The translations under genes were made by a program, and so were the position numbers. The notes beneath the pieces were generated by a model that saw only the letters and a list, made by a program, of their open reading frames with translations, searched no databases and had not been told where the DNA came from. This document shows, one piece after another, positions 23,492 through 37,200 of a stretch of 64,000 nt of DNA. Origin of the DNA: Dreissena polymorpha (Eukaryota > Mollusca > Bivalvia > Myida > Dreissenidae); NCBI RefSeq assembly GCF_020536995.1, contig NC_068358.1, forward strand, positions 38,986,560 to 39,050,559, written 5' to 3'. Within the stretch, counting starts at the first letter, position 1. Each line of letters begins with the position of its first letter.

Positions 23492-23650
23492 TTATAAGAT
23501 TAAGTACCGCAACTCAACAGATGAACAGTATAATCCATTTTTTAACTTGAGAGCTGCTGTCGGCGTTACTTTCTCTGTAGTTTTTGGAGCTTTAAGTTTC
23601 TTTGCTATCGCAGCTTCCTCGGACGCCGACCTCTTCAGAAATGTGTCCAT
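23492..23650 (-). CDS. Short Lys/Ala-rich ORF or first exon, unknown product (52 aa)
   Basis: The frame opens MDTFLKRSASEEAAIAKKLK and continues APKTTEKVTP before ending at 23492. About 75 bases upstream of the ATG is CATATAAGC (about 23720-23728), a usable TATA box. The basic, Lys/Ala-rich start looks like the N-terminus of a nuclear protein. Possible donors (for example GCG/GTACTT) exist within the frame, so it could be exon 1 of a longer gene whose continuation I did not find. The 123-residue frame on the opposite strand (23469-23840) is judged a shadow. Confidence 0.35.
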   Translation of the reverse strand: MDTFLKRSASEEAAIAKKLKAPKTTEKVTPTAALKLKNGLYCSSVELRYLIL

Positions 23651-23840
23651 GATTGATGAACGTTTTTTTGATCGCGCTTACGGAAAGATTTTTAGAAAGT
23701 GGCGATCATCAAGACGCTTATATGCCGCAAGCGCCTATCGAACCATAGTTCGTACCAGAGTAGCTTCCCTTGAATCTTACAACAACAACAATGGCAACCA
23801 AATGTGTAAATGCAATTCTTTACAACTTAATTCGTTTTAG

Positions 23841-24629
23841 CAAGATTTTGATCTTGAAAATGGGAGTCGTGATTATAGAAAGTAATAATCTCCCAATGGC
23901 CTAAAGCATAATAAGCTGTTTTTCAGTGAAGCCAGGCTTTGAAGGCATGTTTAAGAAAAGTTTCTTTCTACAATCATATTTCTAATTATGTTTTCTTTTC
24001 AATAGGTTTTACTCTTTCTGTGTTGAAAATTTCAGATATATTGGTTTGGAAATTATGAAACTTTAATAAACATGCCTAAACTTGCAAAAAACTGCCATTT
24101 TAGAGTGACATTTATTTTTTGGTACATTGTAAATAAGAAATGCATGTAACAGATACATGTATTTGAGTATCATATTAAATTATTTTTGTATTTATACTGT
24201 AGCAAGACTATCTACCTTTCTCAGAAAATCATTTTCAAGAGAAAAAACAACCATTTTCTAATTTTACGTGTTTTTTTAAAAATATACTCAATTGAGTATT
24301 TTCATACCTTTATTTTATATTGCATGAAATAAACAATACTGGCAGCTTTAATTGTATGTAACCAATCTATTTCCCTAGACATTAGGCACCATCTCTGAGT
24401 TTGTTACTAAATAATAACACATGTCCAAATACAATGCTCATCCATTGATGTCCATTGTTTACACATATTAAATATGTATATCCCCATCGGGATTGGACGT
24501 TTATTAATGACATATCCCACAGATCACTTAATGATGTCATGTTCACAGTGTACCAGACCTTTGACTACTAAATAACCCTAGTGTTTATTAAATTCCTCTT
24601 GACATTTATCATTTAAATTGCACTGATTA
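23841..24629. other. No gene seen
   Basis: This is AT-rich sequence. No coding exon, inverted repeat or tandem repeat was recognised. Confidence 0.4.
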
Positions 24630-25590
24630 CAGGCCTTTTCCGCCCTATGCCACGGGTCCGAATTTTGGCCCCATTCCCAATGCAAATCTGGTTGTTTTTT
24701 TCCCATTTGAAAAAAAAACTTCCCAATTCCCAAATTTTTTTTTTGTTTTTTAAACCTTTAAATATATAAGTTAACTTGATCCAGTGTACAAAAGAAAAAA
24801 ATATTGCATAATTAAATTATCTGTTGCCTTGAATTTGTTTAAAAAACAGTAAAATATGTTAATTTGATTATTTAAGACTTTCCTAATTTTCCCCCAAATC
24901 CGGCGTTTCGCGCGGTTTTTATCCCCTCAAAAAAGGCCAGGCCCTTTCCCCAAAATCAGAAACCTGCACTTATCACACATGTTAATAATATTTCTGTAAA
25001 ATTTTAATAATATGTTATCAAAATAGTCGTTATTTACCAGTTAACGGCTTCTTTGAAATATAAGAAACACTATTTACATGCGATTATTTTTCCCAATTGA
25101 GCCAGTTTTGCGATTAATTTTTTTCCCAAAATGGGGTTTTTCACGACGCGAAATTCCCAAAATTCCAGTGTGGCGTTTTCCTAAAATGGAGCAGAAAAGG
25201 CCTGCATTGATACAATTGATATTATTATCATTTTTTTTTTTCCCACTTTTTGGGAAGATAGCCCATGGCTTTGGAATTGGGAATTTTATCGGCCTTTTTG
25301 ATGAAATTGGGAAAATAAATTCATTAGCCTTTTTATTCCAAACGAAAAGTCCACTGATTAGCGAAAAACTAAATTTGATGTAACTCTTTATAATCATTCA
25401 AATTAAAAGAACAAAATCATATAATACTTTGTTATATGTATTTGAATTAAAATTTAGATAAAATACGCATTTTGTTTTGTTTTTGGAAATTGGGAATTTT
25501 TTGCCACATTTTTGGAAGAAAGTATACTTTTTGGGATTGGGAACATAGCCAAATTTCGGCTATAAAATCAGGCCAATAAAACCCCTGATT
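24630..25590. mobile_element. Cluster of decayed hAT-like elements rich in TTCCCAAA words
   Basis: CAGGCCTTTTCCGC opens at 24630 and its inverse GCAGAAAAGGCCTG closes at 25204. A second piece, 25205-25590, shares aaaagtccactgatt and following words with the hAT-like element at 18775. The ttcccaaa / gggaattt words resemble the interior of the element at 13312. The frames at 25074-25397 on both strands are made of these repeats. No clean target duplication is seen. Confidence 0.45.
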
Positions 25591-28009
25591 ATGCTCCCCG
25601 AAATAAATTTCGGCGGAGCATATACGTGTAGTTGCCAGTTTGTCCTTCCTTACTTCCTTCCATCACACTTTTGTTACCGTTTCTCATAGCGCCTTCATTA
25701 CTTTACCAATCTCTTTTTATATTCGGCATTTAGGTACCTTGCATGGACCTCTACCTTTTGATGAGGTTTGAGATCACTGGGTTCACGGTCAAGGTCAATA
25801 GTAGATTTTCTAATATCTAATAGATATCTAATAATAGATTTTCCTTCACGCTCTTGTTACAGTTTCTAATAGCACCTTCAATACTTTACCGATCTCTTAC
25901 ATATTTGCCATGTAGGTACTATGCATGGACCTCTACCTTTTGATGAGGTTTCATTCGAGGTCACTGGGGTTAAAGTCACCGAGGCTTATAATATATTTTC
26001 CGTCACGCTTTTGTTACAGTTTCTCATAGGGCCTTCAATACTTTACCGATCTCGTACATATTTGCAATGTAGGTACCTTGCATGGACCTCTACCTTTTGA
26101 TGAGGTTTGAGGTCACTGGGGTCAAGGTCACCGAGGCTAATAATAGATTTTACTTTACACTTTTGTTACAGTTTGAGTTTCTAATAGTGCCTTTAATACT
26201 TTACCAATCTCTTACATATTTGCAATGTACATGTAGGTACCTTGCATGGACCTCTTCCTTTTGCTGAGGTTTGAGGTCACTGGGTTCAAGGTCACTGAGG
26301 CTAATAATATATTTTCCGTCACGCTTTTGTTACAGTTTCTCATAGGGCCTTAAATACTTTACCAATCTCTTTCATATTTGGCATGTAGGTACCTTGCATG
26401 GACCTCTACCTTTTGATGAGGTTTGAGGTCACTGGGGTCAAGGTCACCGAGGCTAATACAGTGCTCCAGCTAGCAATAAATAGAGGGGCGCTGCGCCCCT
26501 CTAAAATTTGCCCTCTTAAAAAGCGCCCCTCTATTTTTCTGTCAAATGCCCTTTTGGTCTCTTAAGTTTCTGTTTTCAGGCTGTATAAATCGCCAGAAAC
26601 ATCAATACATAGATAACACCTTACCGGTACATGACTGCCTAGGGTATATTAAGTCAACACATTGTGAACAAACAAGCCCCAAGGGCATGGTTTGTTATCA
26701 GGTCACTAATTAGCCTTTTGTTGCAGACGATAGTTATATGCTGTGAGAGATTATCTCTGGGGTCACGCTTGGTTAGGCACAATCACACTCTAATGAAATC
26801 AAACTCAGCACTATTGATTTTTTTAACTTCTGAATTCTTTGGCTATGATTTTTTTCCCCAAAATAGCGATTTTTAATTCAAAATACCTATTAAAATTTGA
26901 AAATTAATCATCTTTTTTTAATGCGAATATTCAGTTAATTTTTAGTCCGAAATTATGGCATGGAAAAACATATTAGTGTTTGGATTTTATTTCTGAGCTT
27001 TAAAACACTGTCTGTCCTCAATCATGATGAATTTTAACATGAATAGGGGCAGACAGTTGTTATTTCAACAAATAAAGAGCTTGTTTGGAAGGAGGATTTA
27101 TCACTCTGCAAGTTAAATGTAATTTTGATATTATATATTTTCGCGACCTAACAAAACTGTCAACGTTGTTGACATTAGTTGAAATAATGTGTTGTAAAAT
27201 CAATATATAGTATTTTTAACAATAACAATGTTTCATTTTAATCTCCAGACTGGATGCTACTTAATAGTGACATTGATCATTGTTTAGACTTTTAATGTGT
27301 CAATATAGATTTTTGTTTTAATTAATATTATTATTGTGGACAAACATTGGCTCAAATTTATTTAAAGCAATGAATTTAAGAGTTGACAGTCACAACGTTT
27401 TTTTGACCCAGTGAAACCCCTGAATTTATTTCATGTTTTTTTTGTTTCTCTAATATGTATAGTCGGATGCTAGCCCAAGGCCAATTAAGTTGCTTATGAA
27501 ATTGGCTACTAAGTTGTTTTCCTTTGCGCCAATGTAAAAAGTAATATATTTATTATAATTTCATTACACAAAATGAGGAACAGCATACAATTGGTGAAAT
27601 CATTCAATGCACAAATGTTTACAATTCATGAGTATAAAGTATAACCAAAGTATATACTTAAGTATATTTATAACCAAATGCCCTATTTTCCAAAATTACG
27701 CGTTTAATGTGCCCTTTTTGGGGAAGCTCCCCTCTATTTTGAAAAGCTGGCTGGAGCACTGCTAATAATATATTTTTCCGTCACACTTTTGTTACAGTTT
27801 CTCATAGCGCCTTCAACATTTTACCGATCTCTTAGATATTTGGCATGTAGGTACCTTGCATAGACCTCTACCTTTTGATAACGCTTTATGTCATTTGGAG
27901 TCAAGGTCACAGAGGCTAATAATAGATTTTTTTAAGGTGGTTATTAACACATAGATTGACAAAGCGCATCATCGGGGAGCATCCATCGTTTTCAACAATA
28001 CTTCTTGTT
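25588..28009 (+). mobile_element. Helentron-like tandem-array element (E2)
   Basis: It starts TTATGCTCCCCGA, has the inverse TCGGGGAGCAT near 27972-27982, and ends CTTCTTGTT. The core is about six units of 150-160 bp (accttgcatggacctctacc in each). The 1.3-kb TIR element at 26459-27761 is inserted in the array. Single units carry gaggtcactggggtcaaggt, with AGGTCA-type half-sites. Confidence 0.65.
26459..27761. mobile_element. 1.3-kb non-autonomous TIR element (copy B)
   Basis: The same ends as copy A are present (CAGTGCTCCAGCTAGC ... GCTGGAGCACTG), with the interior colinear and diverged by small indels. The flanks are CTAATA on both sides (26453-26458 and 27762-27767). Because the host is a tandem array, neighbouring units (ggctaataatatattttccg) show the unoccupied site and confirm that exactly CTAATA was duplicated. 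Confidence 0.8.
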
Positions 28010-28215
28010 TTTTCCCCAAAAAGGCCAGGAAAGGACCTGTTGTGTCAATATTTGCAACTTTAATTAATTAAAATATCTCAATTTTACCAGACTCCTTTAC
28101 CAAAAATGGCTGGAAAAACTCCTACCTTTGAAATTTGCACAATATAGCTGTCTTGTCAAGGAAGGTACTAAGCGTGGACAGTTTTTTTGTTATAAATTAC
28201 TCTTCTGTTTTTCAG

Positions 28216-28262
28216 TCAATTAGCATCATAGCCATCGCAAAGCCTTGTGTCAACCATTAAAG
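28216..28262 (+). other. CNOT7 5' UTR segment before the start codon
   Basis: A pyrimidine-rich acceptor (tcttctgtttttcag, to 28215) precedes 47 noncoding bases and the ATG at 28263, so the transcript should begin in an upstream noncoding exon. Confidence 0.6.
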
Positions 28263-31200
28263 ATGCCGTCTGTTTCTCAAGCTGAGTATGGAATCAAGGA
28301 TGTTTGGAGCTCAAACTTGGAGGTGGAGTTCAAAAAGATCAGACAGGTTATTCAGCACTACAAATATGTTGCCATGGTATGTATTCTTTTCAAATATGAC
28401 AAGGTTTGTTTTATTGAAATGCATATTAAAGCTATTCAATGAACAGCCTTTGCAACGAACTTTTACCATTTGATGGGTAACCATCTTTACTTTTTATGCC
28501 TCCGGATCAAATGATCGGGGGTATATTGTTTTGGCCCGTCTGTGTCTGTCTGTTATTGTATGTATCTGTCTGTCATCGTATGTGTGTGTCTGTCTCAAAA
28601 CTTTAACATTGGTGATAACTTTTGCAATATTGCCGATAGCAGCTTGATATTTGGAATGCATGTGTATCTCTTGGAGCTGCACATTTTGAGTGGTGAAAGG
28701 TGAAGGTCATTCTTCAAGGTCACAGGTAAAATATATGGCTTCAAAGCGGCACAGTAGGGGGCATTGTGTTCCACAAACTCAGCTCTTGTTTTCTTTTGCG
28801 GGGAGAAATGTAAGAGCCAAGAACCAAAACCATGTATTTGTATGCCCACCATCGAAGAAATGGGGGTATATTGTTTTGCTAGATGTCAGTCGGTCTGACC
28901 ATTGGTCGGTCTGTCTGTTGGTAGACCAGTTTGTTAATGATCAATAACTTGTCAACGAATTGACTGATTGACTTGATTCTTCACATGTGAATTGGCCTTG
29001 GATTTGGGAATTGGGGTCACTAGGTCAAAGATCGAGTTCACTGTCCTAATAAGTGTGAAAATCATTTCTGAAAAATAATTCAACAAACTTACCAATTGGC
29101 TTGATACTTCACATGTGAATTGTCCAATCTGAAAAATAATTCAACAAATTGACCAATTAGCCTGATACATGTACTTCAAATGTGGACAGTAGATTACCGG
29201 TACTCGAATTGAAATTGGTGTCACTAGATAAAAGGTTCAGGTAACTAAAATAACAAAAAGTATGAAAATGGTTTCCAATCATTATCTGTCCAGAAAATGA
29301 CTGATTGGCTTGATACTTTCAGTGTACATTGGCCTTGGACAGCAGATGACCCCTATTGAAATTGGGGTCACTTGGTCAAAGGTTAAGGTCACTGTAACAA
29401 TAAGAGTGAATATCATTTCGGATCAATAACTTGTCAATGAAATGACCAATTGCCTTATAACTTCACATGTTCATTGGCCTTTGACAGTAGATGACCACAT
29501 TTGAAATTTTGGTCACATGGTAAAACATCAAAGTTAATGTGACATGGAGTGTTATATTCGTTTCCGTTAGATATTTCATCAAAGGATCAAGTGATTGGTG
29601 TCAAGGCCCTGTTTGGGAGGGGGGGGGAGGGACATCGGTCTCTCATTGTAGAGGTCGTGTTAAAGTTTATACCGGTACATAGTTTTCTCCACCATGAATC
29701 TTTGTCCACCCCTTTGTCCATCCCACTATGCTGCCATTCTGGGTTATGACCAATCACATTCATCATTTTCGTTTATTTTTAGCGAGGCTATTTTCCAAGA
29801 AAACCCGAGATATTGTCATAGTCAGCTTGTCGTTCGCCGTCCGCCGAAGGCGTCGTGCTAAAACCTTAACATTGGCCATAACTTTTTAAATATTGAAGAT
29901 AGCACCTTGATATTTGGCATGCGTGTGTATCTCATAGAGCTGCACATTTTGAGTGGTAAAATTTCAAGGTGAACATCATCCTTCAAGGTCTAGGGTCGAA
30001 AAAACAAAGTAAAGGGAAGTAATAAGCTTAAAATGGACATAGTTATCTGACCTGCCCACGTATATATTTTTGTTAAATAAATCAAAGGGGCGCATTAGGC
30101 GGCATTGTGTTTCTGACAAACACATTGTGGTAAAAGGTCAAGGTCATCCTTTACGGTCTATGGTAAAAAATACAAATTTAAAGGAAGTAATAAGCTTTAA
30201 AAAGGGAGATAAGTATTCCATATTGAACATAGCCACTTTATATTTGGCATGCATGTGTATCTCATGGAGCTGCACATTTCGAGTGGTCAATCACAGTCAC
30301 GGTAGTGGCTTTTAATTATTTGCTACTAAAAATAGAGATTTGTTAGAGACAATTATTTTCAAGGGAAGTAATTTATGTAATTATAAATCTCATATTATAC
30401 ATTTCCTTACCAAGAATTGAAGTTCTTTTCACAGTTACTGTACAGATTTATTATTTTGATTATTTATAACTCAAATGATTGATTTGTCAAAGTTTGTTTT
30501 TAAATGATAAAATTATTATTTCTTTGATGTTCATTACATACCTGTGGACTTATGTTCATAGATACATGATCGCCTCTGGCTATGATCTCTTTTAAACCAC
30601 AGGCCTTGGTTGTCAGTGATGTCTGACATAGTCATAATTGACTGTGAGACCCCCCCCCCCCATCCGGTTCCCCCGATTGAATTGGACAAAATTCAAGGGA
30701 AGTAATAAGCTTTAAAGGGAGATGATTTCTATACCTGCCAAATGATAAATAGCAATTTTATTTCAAAGCGGCGCAATAGGGGGCAATGTGTTTCTGACTA
30801 ACACATCTCTTGATATAATTATCATTTCTTACCTGTTCTAACTCTGGCTATGATCTCTTTGATTAACCACAGGCCTTGGTTGTCAGTGATGTCTGACTTG
30901 GTCATTTTTAACCGTCTACAGACCTCCCCCCCCCCCCCCCCCCCGGTTGGATTGGACAAAATCCAAGGGAAGTATTAAAGCTTTAAAGGGAGATGATGTC
31001 TTTACCTGCCAAATGATAAATAGAAATTTTATTTCAAAGTGGCTCAGTAGGAGGCATTGTGTTTTTGACAAACACATCTCTTGTTGGGTCACTAGGTCAA
31101 AGGTAAAGGTCACTGTGACCTCTAAAAAAAACACATTCTTACAAGCTTTCACAGCCGAGCATGGCACTGGTTATGCGGTGCTCTTGTTAGCTCACCTGAG

Positions 31201-34200
31201 AACAACGTGCTCATGGTGAGCTTTTGTAATCGCTCTTTGTCCGTAGTGCGTCGTGCGTCATCAACATTTTGCCTTGTGAACACTCTAGAGGCCACATTAA
31301 TTGTCTGATTTTCATGAAACTTGGTCAGAACATTTGTCCCATTGATACCTCGACTGAGTTCCAAACTGGGTCATGCTGGGTCAAAAACTAGGTCACTAGG
31401 TAAAAAAAAGAAAAACCTTGTGAACACTGGAGAAGTCACATTTGATGCCCAATCTTCATGTAACTTTGTCAAAATGTTTGTCTTAATGATATGTTGGTTG
31501 AGTTCAAAAATGGTTCTGGTCCGTTGAAAAACATGGCCGCCAAGAGGCGGGGCAGTATTCCTATAGAGAAACCTTGTGAACACTCTAGAAGTCACAATTT
31601 TTGCCCAATTATGAAACTTGGTCAAAACACTGGTTGCATTGATATCTCGGACGAGTTCGAAAATGGTCCAGATCGGTGAAAAAACATGGCCGCAAGGGGG
31701 CGGGGCAGTTTTCTCTCTCTATATATAGTGAAAACATGTGAACCCTCTAGAAGTCACATTTTTGGTCCAATGTTCATGAAATTTGGTCAGAACATGTGTT
31801 TTCTGGATATGACGGTTTAGTTCGAAAATGGTTTGGATCGGTAAAAAAGCATGGCCGCTGGGGGGGGGGGGCATTTTCCTTATATGTATATAGTAAAGCA
31901 GCTTGTGAACACTCTAGTTTAGCATGTCAAGGGAAGTAACTGCAAAATGGCTTTTGAAAAATTATGTTGAATTGACAGAGTTGTCTCCCTTTTTATAATA
32001 TTTTTTTTTAAGCACAAGAAGATTAAGTGGAATTAATTATAAATGATAGTTTTACATTCTGGAAGATAGCAAACTTTTGAATATGTTTTTTATTGCTTGA
32101 TGATTCTGTACAATATGGCATTCTTTTGTCAAACGATTAAAGCGAGACCATATGATTTTTATATGTGTTAAATTGTAATATATTGATAAATACATGTTAC
32201 AATAACACAAAATAGGCAAGACATTGAAGACGAATTTCATAAAATGCAGCAAAGACAAATTAGCGCCCCGAGCCGATGGTGACGAAGATATTTCGTACAT
32301 ATTTTCCTACAATAACCGAAGAATTCGTCTTTTTATTAGGATCGGAGTTAGTGTTTGTGTGTCGTATGAATAGACATCGCTGCAGAAATTTAAAAACAAC
32401 CATTAAACTAAATTAAGATTGACATCATACATGCATGATATACATTCTGGCATATTCAACTTTACAGACATTTTCGATTTCAGAATTAAATATCTGGCTA
32501 ATTTCGCATTTTTCAACACATGTTCTTCTCAACTTTTATTTTAAATTATATTGAAATGTATGACCTTGTTAACACTCTAGAGGTCACATTTATTTTCCGA
32601 TCATCATGAAACTTGGTCTGAAGACTTGTCCCAATGATATCTTGGATGAGTTCGAAAATGTTTTTTGTTGCTTTAAAAACATGGCCACCAGGGGTGGGGC
32701 ATTTTTCCTTAAATGGCTATATATGGCTTTAATAAAACCTTGTTAACACTCTAGAGGCCACATTTATTGTCCAATCTTCATGAAATTTGGTCAGAAGATT
32801 GGTCTCAATGATATCTTGGATGGGTTAGAAAATAATTATGTTTGCTTGAAAAAAATGGCTTCAAAGGCGCGGGCATTTTTCCTTATATAGTAAAATCTTG
32901 TTAACACTCTAGAGGCCACATTAAATGTCTGATCGTCATGAAACTTGGTCAGAAGATTCATCCTAATAATATCTTGGATGAGTTAAAAAATGATGCCAGT
33001 TGGTTGAAAAAACATGGCTGCCAGGGTCGGGGCATTTTTCCTGATATGGCTATAGTAAAACCTTGTTAACACTCTAGAGGCCACATTTATTTTCCGATCT
33101 TCGTGAAACTTGGTCAGAAGATTTGTCCCAATAATATCTTGTTATCTCAGGTGAGCAACTTTTGGCCTTTCAAGCCAGGCCCTCTTGTTACAATTGTGAG
33201 CGAATTGGTTGTGGCTCAAATGAAGTGTAATTTATCACAAGGGGAAACTTATCTTGCATAGCTTAGATATTGATACAAATCATTCATGATAAAATCATCA
33301 AATTGGCTAGTCTTAATTAATCAAAATGTTAGAAAATAGAGCATCATTGATTTGTTCACACACATTAAATGATAATGGAATTAATTCAATGATGATAATT
33401 ATTAATGATCTGACAAATGCTTAATTTGTCAACAATGCTTACATTACTAAATAAGTTGAAATAGAGTGCTATAAAGTAGATATCTCCTGTTATTAACAAT
33501 CATAATATTATGTACTTTTTCAATCACATGAATTAAGTAAATGTTACTTCATAGGGACAGTAAATTTTATCTTAGAGCTTGAAACAAATTAAAACAATTA
33601 GCATCCTTTTCTTTGATTCTGTGGGTATATGTTTGAATAAATAAATCTGAAATATGTATGCATCCTAGTGTTGCAGTCATGTTAACATTATTGGATTATT
33701 TTGGTCACCTGTGTTGATTATCATACGACATTTTTTATGCCCCGGATCGAATTGTTTTTGGCTTGTCTGTTAATGCATGTGTGTGTCTGTCCCAAAACTT
33801 TAACCTTGGTCATAACTTTTTCAATATTGAAGATAGCAACTTGATATTTGGCATGCATATGTATCTCATGGAGCTGCACATTTTGAGTGGTGAAAGGTCA
33901 AGGTCTCCCTTTAAGGTAAAAGGTCACATATATGGCTTCAAAGCATTAATTTAGATGGCATTGTGTTTCTGATAAACACATCTCTTGTTCATCTATATAA
34001 AAATCAAGCATATTAAGACTTATAAAGTTACTTCTTGTAATTTGTGTAATGAAAGTAATAATATAGTCAATGATATTAATTTAGTTGTAAGGCAAAGTCA
34101 GATAAACCAACAGTTTTCACTTGGGGAAAGAAGTGGCAACAACTTTGTGTGGGCCAGTGAATCCCCTGGATAAAGATTCCATAGGGCCAACCTAGACCCC

Positions 34201-37200
34201 ATTCTGAATGTTTTTCTCATGTAAGCTGTCTTGCTTTTTAATGGACTACGAGTTCCCAGGAGTGGTAGGCCAGCAAAACCCCTGGATAAAGATTCCATAG
34301 GGCCAACCTAGACCCCATTATGAATGTTAGCCTCATGTAAAATGTCTTGCTCTTACAGGACACCGAGTTTCCAGGAGTGGTAGCCAAACCAATTGGTGAG
34401 TTTCGGAGTACAGCAGACTACCAATACCAGTTCCTGCGCTGCAATGTGGACTTATTGAAGATCATTCAGATAGGCTTCACATTCATGGATGAGAACGGAA
34501 ACACTCCTTCACCCATCTCCACGTGGCAGTTCAATTTCAAGTTTGACTTAGGGTAAATATCTACTGAAAATGACAGTTGTTACACTGGATATTTGATCTG
34601 ATGATTTAAATCATGTTAAGAAAGTAAAAACCAAGAGTTGAGCATTGGGAAAAAATGTGAGCTATAGATCCCATGGTAAATGATACATACCGTAAACAAA
34701 TTTTGTAAAATTGGCATCGTAGTATTTTAAGTAAAAGAATTTTGAAAAATATATCTTGTTAAGTTCTAAAAGGTGTTAATTTGTATTTAGTTTTAAGAGG
34801 TTTGTCATTTCCTTATCCACATCTCTTGTTGATTGTGCAAAAGAGTAGACAGAATTTTTCATCCTTCTGACTTTTGTGTTAATCGCTTCACTTACCGTAG
34901 TGAAATCTTCAGATTGGGAAAGGTGTGTATTTCTTTTTTTTTGCTCCCAAATACTATAAAATTGATGACTAAATGTTGTCAAGATATTTTGGACAGCAAT
35001 TAGGAAATTTGTATTTTTTCTAATTGGGAAAGTGCAATTTACCGGTACTTTATAAAGAAGGAAAAAAATCACCGTCTTCATATGCGACATGTTTCTCCAG
35101 GAACAGACATTGTTTTAAGTTGGCTTCTTTCGCAAACAAGTAATTGTTAGCTGTATGGGGAATTCCCATCATTTTACACATGCGCATCCGTTGATTTCTG
35201 GTAAACAGTATCATTTTGATTGTTGAGCTCGTAACACATTGACAAATGAAGTTATTTTTTATTGTTTATAACAAAGGCAGTTTTAGAAAAACACGGATCA
35301 CTTTGGGAAAAGTATGGGACAGAAAAGATTAAATACATCCAGGGGAAGTGGCAGATATATTTGGTGGGGCTTAAGATGGGAAACCCCACGTGCATTTTCT
35401 TATTAGTAGATTCTAGTAACTTGAAACTGTATGTTGTATGCAGACATTTCCCCATAGACAAATACAAGTGAAAATCTTGAAATATTGTGTAATGTTTGAA
35501 AAAAACTGTTGTGTTAAACATTTCTAGATTTGGTTTACTTTTGAAATGGACAAAATAACATGAAATATTTCATCCTTATCATACAAGACAAATAGCTCAA
35601 TGGCAATATGTTGCATCAAAACGATCTTAAAATTAGTTTTTTCAAATATTTCAGGGCAGATATGTACGCACAAGAATCCATAGACCTGCTAACAAAATCT
35701 GGCATTCAGTTTGACAAGCATGTAGAGCAGGGCATTGATATCTTCACATTTGCAGAGATGCTAATGACATCTGGTATCGTGCTGTCAGACCAAGTGTACT
35801 GGCTATCTTTTCACAGGTAAGCCTTGTAAACAGTATTTTTAGGGCTCACAGCTTGTGTGTCAGTGTAACTATGGAAAGATTGAGGCTCACACAAAGGATA
35901 CTCACTGCTCAGTTGGAGCAGGTTAGATGTTCTTGTGACATTTCTCATAATTTTCTTAATTCAATTAATTTTTAGTGGATAACTTGTATTTAAGGTTACT
36001 AGTCATGCAACAAATCCCTAATTACTGTTAATACTCTGTCATAAGTTGAGATTATTTCCTTTAAAATCTCACAAAATTACAATATCCACTGATCACGCCT
36101 GATCATTAAAATTTAATAAGAATTTTAAGGAATATTGATTGTAACTGTATTGGTTGGTTGTTATAGTTGAAGTTAAAAACTTGTTTAAAAGATGCCTGAA
36201 CAAAAATTGATCTATTATACATTCAGGATTACTAATTCTAATGTTAGATTTACAAAGTAAACGATTTCTTTCCAAATGCAGTCATTTCCCTTTGACTGTA
36301 GTGAGAATATTTTATATTATTTTATTTTCAATTGTCAAAATTGAAAAGAATGTTTCTTTTGTTTTAGGGATACAGTCAATTGACAACAATATTTACCTGA
36401 TTTTAGCTTGATGTCACATACAACTGTTGCAGCGTTCAAAACATGCTCTAGAAAAAGATGACAATTGTGCTTGATCACAGACACTATTTAATCAATTGTG
36501 GCTTCTAGTAAATACAGTTTGCACTTGAAAACATTAAGATTTTAATACATACCATTAGTAAAATGACCATAAGCTTAACATTTTCAGAGGTTGAAAACTC
36601 ACAAGCCAGAGTTATTTTATTCTGCATATATTTGTAAAATACATGCAATGAGAACATTAAAATTGTTTTCATTAACAGGTTAGGTAATGCATGAATTTTA
36701 ATGAATGAAATGTCAGATATAAATGGAGATTGTTTCTTTAATATTGACAGTGGCTACGACTTTGGCTACCTGCTGAAGGTCTTGACTGACTGTCCGCTGC
36801 CAGAGGAAGAGGAAGAGTTCTTCACCATGATCAAGCTCTACTTCTACAATATCTATGATGTGAAATACCTCATGAAGAGCTGCAAGAACCTCAAGGGGGG
36901 TCTGCAGGAGGTTGCAGAGCAGTTGGAGGTGTGTTTAGGGGCTAAAGCAGCAACAAGAAAGGGTTGAGCTTGCATTGTTATTTGAGAAGTGTACATATAT
37001 TTTAAACTCTTAACTTAGCATATGTTGTTGCAGATTGTGATAATAACAATTGGACATTTGGAAATTGAAGGATTTGTAAAGTTATTTACTTTATTGAGTT
37101 TTGCATTTTTAGCGAGACTGTTTTCGGAGAAAACCCGAGCTATTGTCATAGCCAGCTCGCCGTATGCCGTAGGCGTCAGGCTAAAACAGTAACATTGGCC

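Noticed and set aside
23469-23840. 123-residue plus-strand frame with a hydrophobic stretch
   Set aside because: It overlaps the minus-strand frame at 23492-23650, which has better start context and composition. The hydrophobic part mirrors Lys/Ala codons on the other strand.
25074-25397. Frames of about 100 residues on both strands
   Set aside because: They are made of TTCCCAAA-type repeat words shared with other non-coding elements in the window.
28595-28947. Overlapping 85-residue frames on both strands
   Set aside because: They lie inside repeats E3/E4, and the same words recur non-coding elsewhere in the window.
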